A stretch of DNA of 7,183 nucleotides from RGIG2041 sp045537695. Its GTDB lineage: Bacteria; Bacillota; Clostridia; UBA1381; UMGS1253. The stretch spans positions 1-7,183 of the forward strand of contig JAZSQB010000042.1 of the NCBI GenBank assembly GCA_045537695.1, read 5' to 3'. Positions within the stretch are counted from its first letter, which is position 1; each line of letters begins with the position of its first letter. The notes under the pieces are model-generated. The model was given only the letters and a program-made list of their open reading frames with translations, did not search any database and was not told the DNA's origin. Shown piece after piece: positions 5,375 to 7,183 of the stretch. A program made the position numbers and the translations under genes.

Positions 5375-7036
5375 ATGGGAGAATCTGATATGAAAAAAAG
5401 CTTGAATATACAGAAAAATGATATATATGAAACAGAGATTATTGACCAGTCGACGGAAGGAGACGGCGTGTGCCGTATTGATGGTTTTACGGTGTTTGTG
5501 CCTCGAACGGTGGTTGGCGATTTTGCAAAAATCCGTATTGTGAAAGTCAATAAAACATACGGTTTTGGACGCTTGGAAGAAATTATAAAGGCGTCCGCGT
5601 TTCGCATAGCAGCGCGATGTGCCGCGGCGGATAAGTGTGGCGGTTGCGATTTCATGCATATTTCGTATGATGCACAGCTCAAGCTCAAGCAAAAGCAGGT
5701 GCAGGATGCGATTTCGCGTCTCGGCGGATTTAAGGATATACAGGCAGAAGAGACGCGCGGGATGGATGTGCCGTTTGCTTACAGAAACAAGACGCAGATG
5801 CCGGTCGGCAGAAGCGCTGACGGCAGAACGGTTTGCGGCTTTTACCGCAGACATTCCCACGATATAGTAGAGACGGAAAATTGTTGCGTTTGCAGCAGTG
5901 TCGCGATGGATGCGGCACATGCCGTGAAAGAATATATGCAACAGGCGAGCGTGAAGCCTTATGATGAAAAAACGCATAGTGGCGTGATCAGAAATGTATT
6001 CGTGCGCACCGCGAAGAACGGCGACGTGATGGTCGTGGTTGTGGCAAATGCTCTGCTTTTGCCCAAAACCGAGCTTCTCATCTCTCTTTTGCGTGAAAAT
6101 GTGTCTGGGCTTGTAAGCGTACAGCATAATATTCATACGGCGCAAACAAACCTTGTACTTGGAAAAAACAACGATGTTTTGTGGGGTGCGGACAAGCTTT
6201 GCGATACCATCGGTGATTTGAAATTCGAGATTTCGCCGCACAGCTTCTTTCAGATTAACCCCTTACAGACGCAGGTACTGTACGAAACGGCGGTGGAGAT
6301 GGCGGATATTCAAAAGACGGATACCGTTTTTGACCTCTACTGCGGTATCGGTACGATTTCTCTGTTTGCCGCAAAGCGCGCCGGCAAGGTTATCGGCGTG
6401 GAAATTGTGGAGGATGCCGTCAAGGATGCAAAAAAGAATGCCGTGGCAAACGGCATCGACAATGCCGCCTTCTATTGCGGCGATGTGCAAAAAAGCATTC
6501 AGTATCTCTACAGCCAGGGCGAGCGTGCCGATGTGGTGATTTTAGACCCACCTCGCAAAGGCTCGGACGAAAAAACGCTCGAAATTATTTTAAATATGCA
6601 GCCGGAGCGTATTGTCTATGTATCCTGCAATCCCGCAACGCTTGCTCGCGATTTGAAATATCTGTGCGGGAACAGTGATTATAAACTTAAATCGGTTGTG
6701 CCAGTGGATATGTTTCCGCATACGGTGCATGTGGAAACTGTTGTTCTTTTGTCCAAACTTTATCCAGACGACAGAATAGAGGTTGACCTTGACCTTGATG
6801 AACTTGATATTACCGCTGCTGAAAGTAAAGCAACTTATGAAGAAATAAAGGCTTATATTCGTGATAAGTATGGCTTTAAGGTGTCAAGTTTATATATTGC
6901 ACAAACCAAAACAAAGTGTGGAATAATTGAGAGAATAAACTATAATATCTCAAAAAAAGGTACTAGAGTACCACAATGTCCACCAGACAAGGAAAATGCT
7001 ATTAAAGATGCCTTGAAACATTTTGGGATGATTTAA
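5375..7036 (+). CDS. rlmD: 23S rRNA uracil-C5 methyltransferase (RlmD/RumA family) with extra C-terminal segment
   Basis: S-adenosylmethionine-dependent enzyme that makes 5-methyluridine in 23S rRNA. A TRAM RNA-binding domain (about 12-72) comes first. A cysteine cluster C82, C88, C91 with a fourth Cys near 170-173 would hold the family's 4Fe-4S cluster. The SAM-binding DLYCGIGTISL starts at D320, DPPRKG at D391, and the catalytic Cys418 lies in VSCNPATLARDL. The ordinary protein ends about residue 462 (HVETVVLLSKL), as in other members of roughly 430-460 residues. Here it continues for 91 residues in markedly AT-rich DNA. The start is uncertain: ATG 5375 has AAGGA five bases upstream, but that site would lie at the very 5' end of the mRNA. 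ATG 5390 with GGGAG eight bases upstream is equally possible. Confidence 0.95.
   Translation: MGESDMKKSLNIQKNDIYETEIIDQSTEGDGVCRIDGFTVFVPRTVVGDFAKIRIVKVNKTYGFGRLEEIIKASAFRIAARCAAADKCGGCDFMHISYDAQLKLKQKQVQDAISRLGGFKDIQAEETRGMDVPFAYRNKTQMPVGRSADGRTVCGFYRRHSHDIVETENCCVCSSVAMDAAHAVKEYMQQASVKPYDEKTHSGVIRNVFVRTAKNGDVMVVVVANALLLPKTELLISLLRENVSGLVSVQHNIHTAQTNLVLGKNNDVLWGADKLCDTIGDLKFEISPHSFFQINPLQTQVLYETAVEMADIQKTDTVFDLYCGIGTISLFAAKRAGKVIGVEIVEDAVKDAKKNAVANGIDNAAFYCGDVQKSIQYLYSQGERADVVILDPPRKGSDEKTLEIILNMQPERIVYVSCNPATLARDLKYLCGNSDYKLKSVVPVDMFPHTVHVETVVLLSKLYPDDRIEVDLDLDELDITAAESKATYEEIKAYIRDKYGFKVSSLYIAQTKTKCGIIERINYNISKKGTRVPQCPPDKENAIKDALKHFGMI
6761..7036 (+). other. AT-rich C-terminal extension of RlmD, probable mobile-element junction
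   Basis: Codons 463-553 add a segment beginning with acidic residues (IEVDLDLDELDITAAE), then LYIAQTKTKCGIIERINYN and a C-terminus PQCPPDKENAIKDALKHFGMI split from it by a short linker. G+C by my count falls from 40-52% in 60-base pieces of the methyltransferase core to 27-30% at 6841-6960. I recall similar segments both fused to clostridial RumA proteins and as small separate genes on mobile elements, but cannot verify this here. The simplest inference is that an element integrated at the 3' end of the gene and supplied a new in-frame tail. Its biochemical role is unknown. Confidence 0.5.
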
Positions 7037-7059
7037 CACAAAAAGGAGGTTTGCATTAT

Positions 7060-7183
7060 ATGGCAAAAGACAGAAGAGCAACCGCTGTAATGTTTGGGTT
7101 TGATTTTCAAGTAAATGCTGCCATTGTTCTTATGTTAGAAAACATAGAATCCTTGAAAAGTCTTAGATTAGAAGGAAACTTTG
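7060..7183 (+). CDS. N-terminus of a possible DUF4297-like dsDNA nuclease (cut by window edge)
   Basis: Only 41 residues are visible, starting at an ATG preceded by a very strong AAAAGGAGGT (7041-7050), 23 bp after the methyltransferase stop. The pattern GFDFQVNAAIVLMLENI followed by KSLRLEGNF resembles the opening of DUF4297/Cap4-type dsDNA nuclease domains, in which a G-F-Q helix precedes a strand ending in an acidic E and an ED pair of a PD-(D/E)XK-like site. Proteins of this kind act in anti-phage defence and degrade DNA once activated. The gene being real is well supported; the family is a tentative reading from a short fragment. DNA here is as AT-rich as the methyltransferase extension, which suggests both belong to the same acquired block. 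It may be co-transcribed with rlmD. Confidence 0.65.
   Translation, partial: MAKDRRATAVMFGFDFQVNAAIVLMLENIESLKSLRLEGNF

Noticed and set aside
5318..6241. Long minus-strand frame of 307 residues
   Set aside because: Lies opposite the clearly coding methyltransferase gene; His/Arg/Cys-rich composition is typical of an antisense shadow.

Overview
The window most likely comes from a moderately AT-rich Firmicute of the class Clostridia, possibly an Oscillospiraceae-like gut organism. Pointers are the GGAG-type ribosome binding sites, sigma-A promoters with 17-bp spacers, a clostridial-type short PurC, an aldo/keto reductase with a C-terminal ferredoxin-like domain, and serine-recombinase mobile-element genes. 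No species can be named from the sequence alone.

Layout. (1) Positions 1-1118 are the end of a mobile element: the 3' part of a large serine recombinase, then a small overlapping gene. (2) Positions 1140-1304 hold an initiator tRNA-fMet gene with its own promoter and terminator; its T-stem carries one extra base. (3) Positions 1305-1512 have no convincing gene but contain four successive hairpins. (4) On the minus strand, an aldo/keto reductase with two ferredoxin-type cysteine clusters (3105-1927) is followed after 18 bp by a small lipoprotein (1908-1513), probably as one operon. (5) purC (3293-3976) is divergent from the reductase and appears monocistronic. (6) A minus-strand pair driven by a near-consensus promoter encodes a PqqD-family peptide-binding protein (4695-4429) and a small S26-type peptidase (4427-4008). 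The peptidase stop codon lies in the loop of the terminator shared with purC. (7) A CopZ-like metal-binding protein (4872-5093) is divergent from that pair and ends at a strong terminator. (8) Positions 5129-5328 hold no gene but several hairpins. (9) A 23S rRNA uracil-C5 methyltransferase of the RlmD/RumA family follows (5375-7036). It carries an extra, much more AT-rich C-terminal segment of about 90 residues. (10) Beginning 23 bp later, and cut by the window edge, is a gene whose N-terminus resembles DUF4297-type dsDNA nucleases used in anti-phage defence.

Reading the whole: about 5.6 kb of chromosomal housekeeping DNA seems to lie between two mobile regions. The left one ends with a serine recombinase. 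The right one appears to begin inside the 3' end of the rRNA methyltransferase gene, a known integration target of some integrative elements, and its first gene may be defence cargo. The two most notable systems are the methyltransferase/element junction leading into the possible nuclease, and the stand-alone PqqD plus S26 peptidase pair, which has no radical SAM enzyme or precursor peptide in view.
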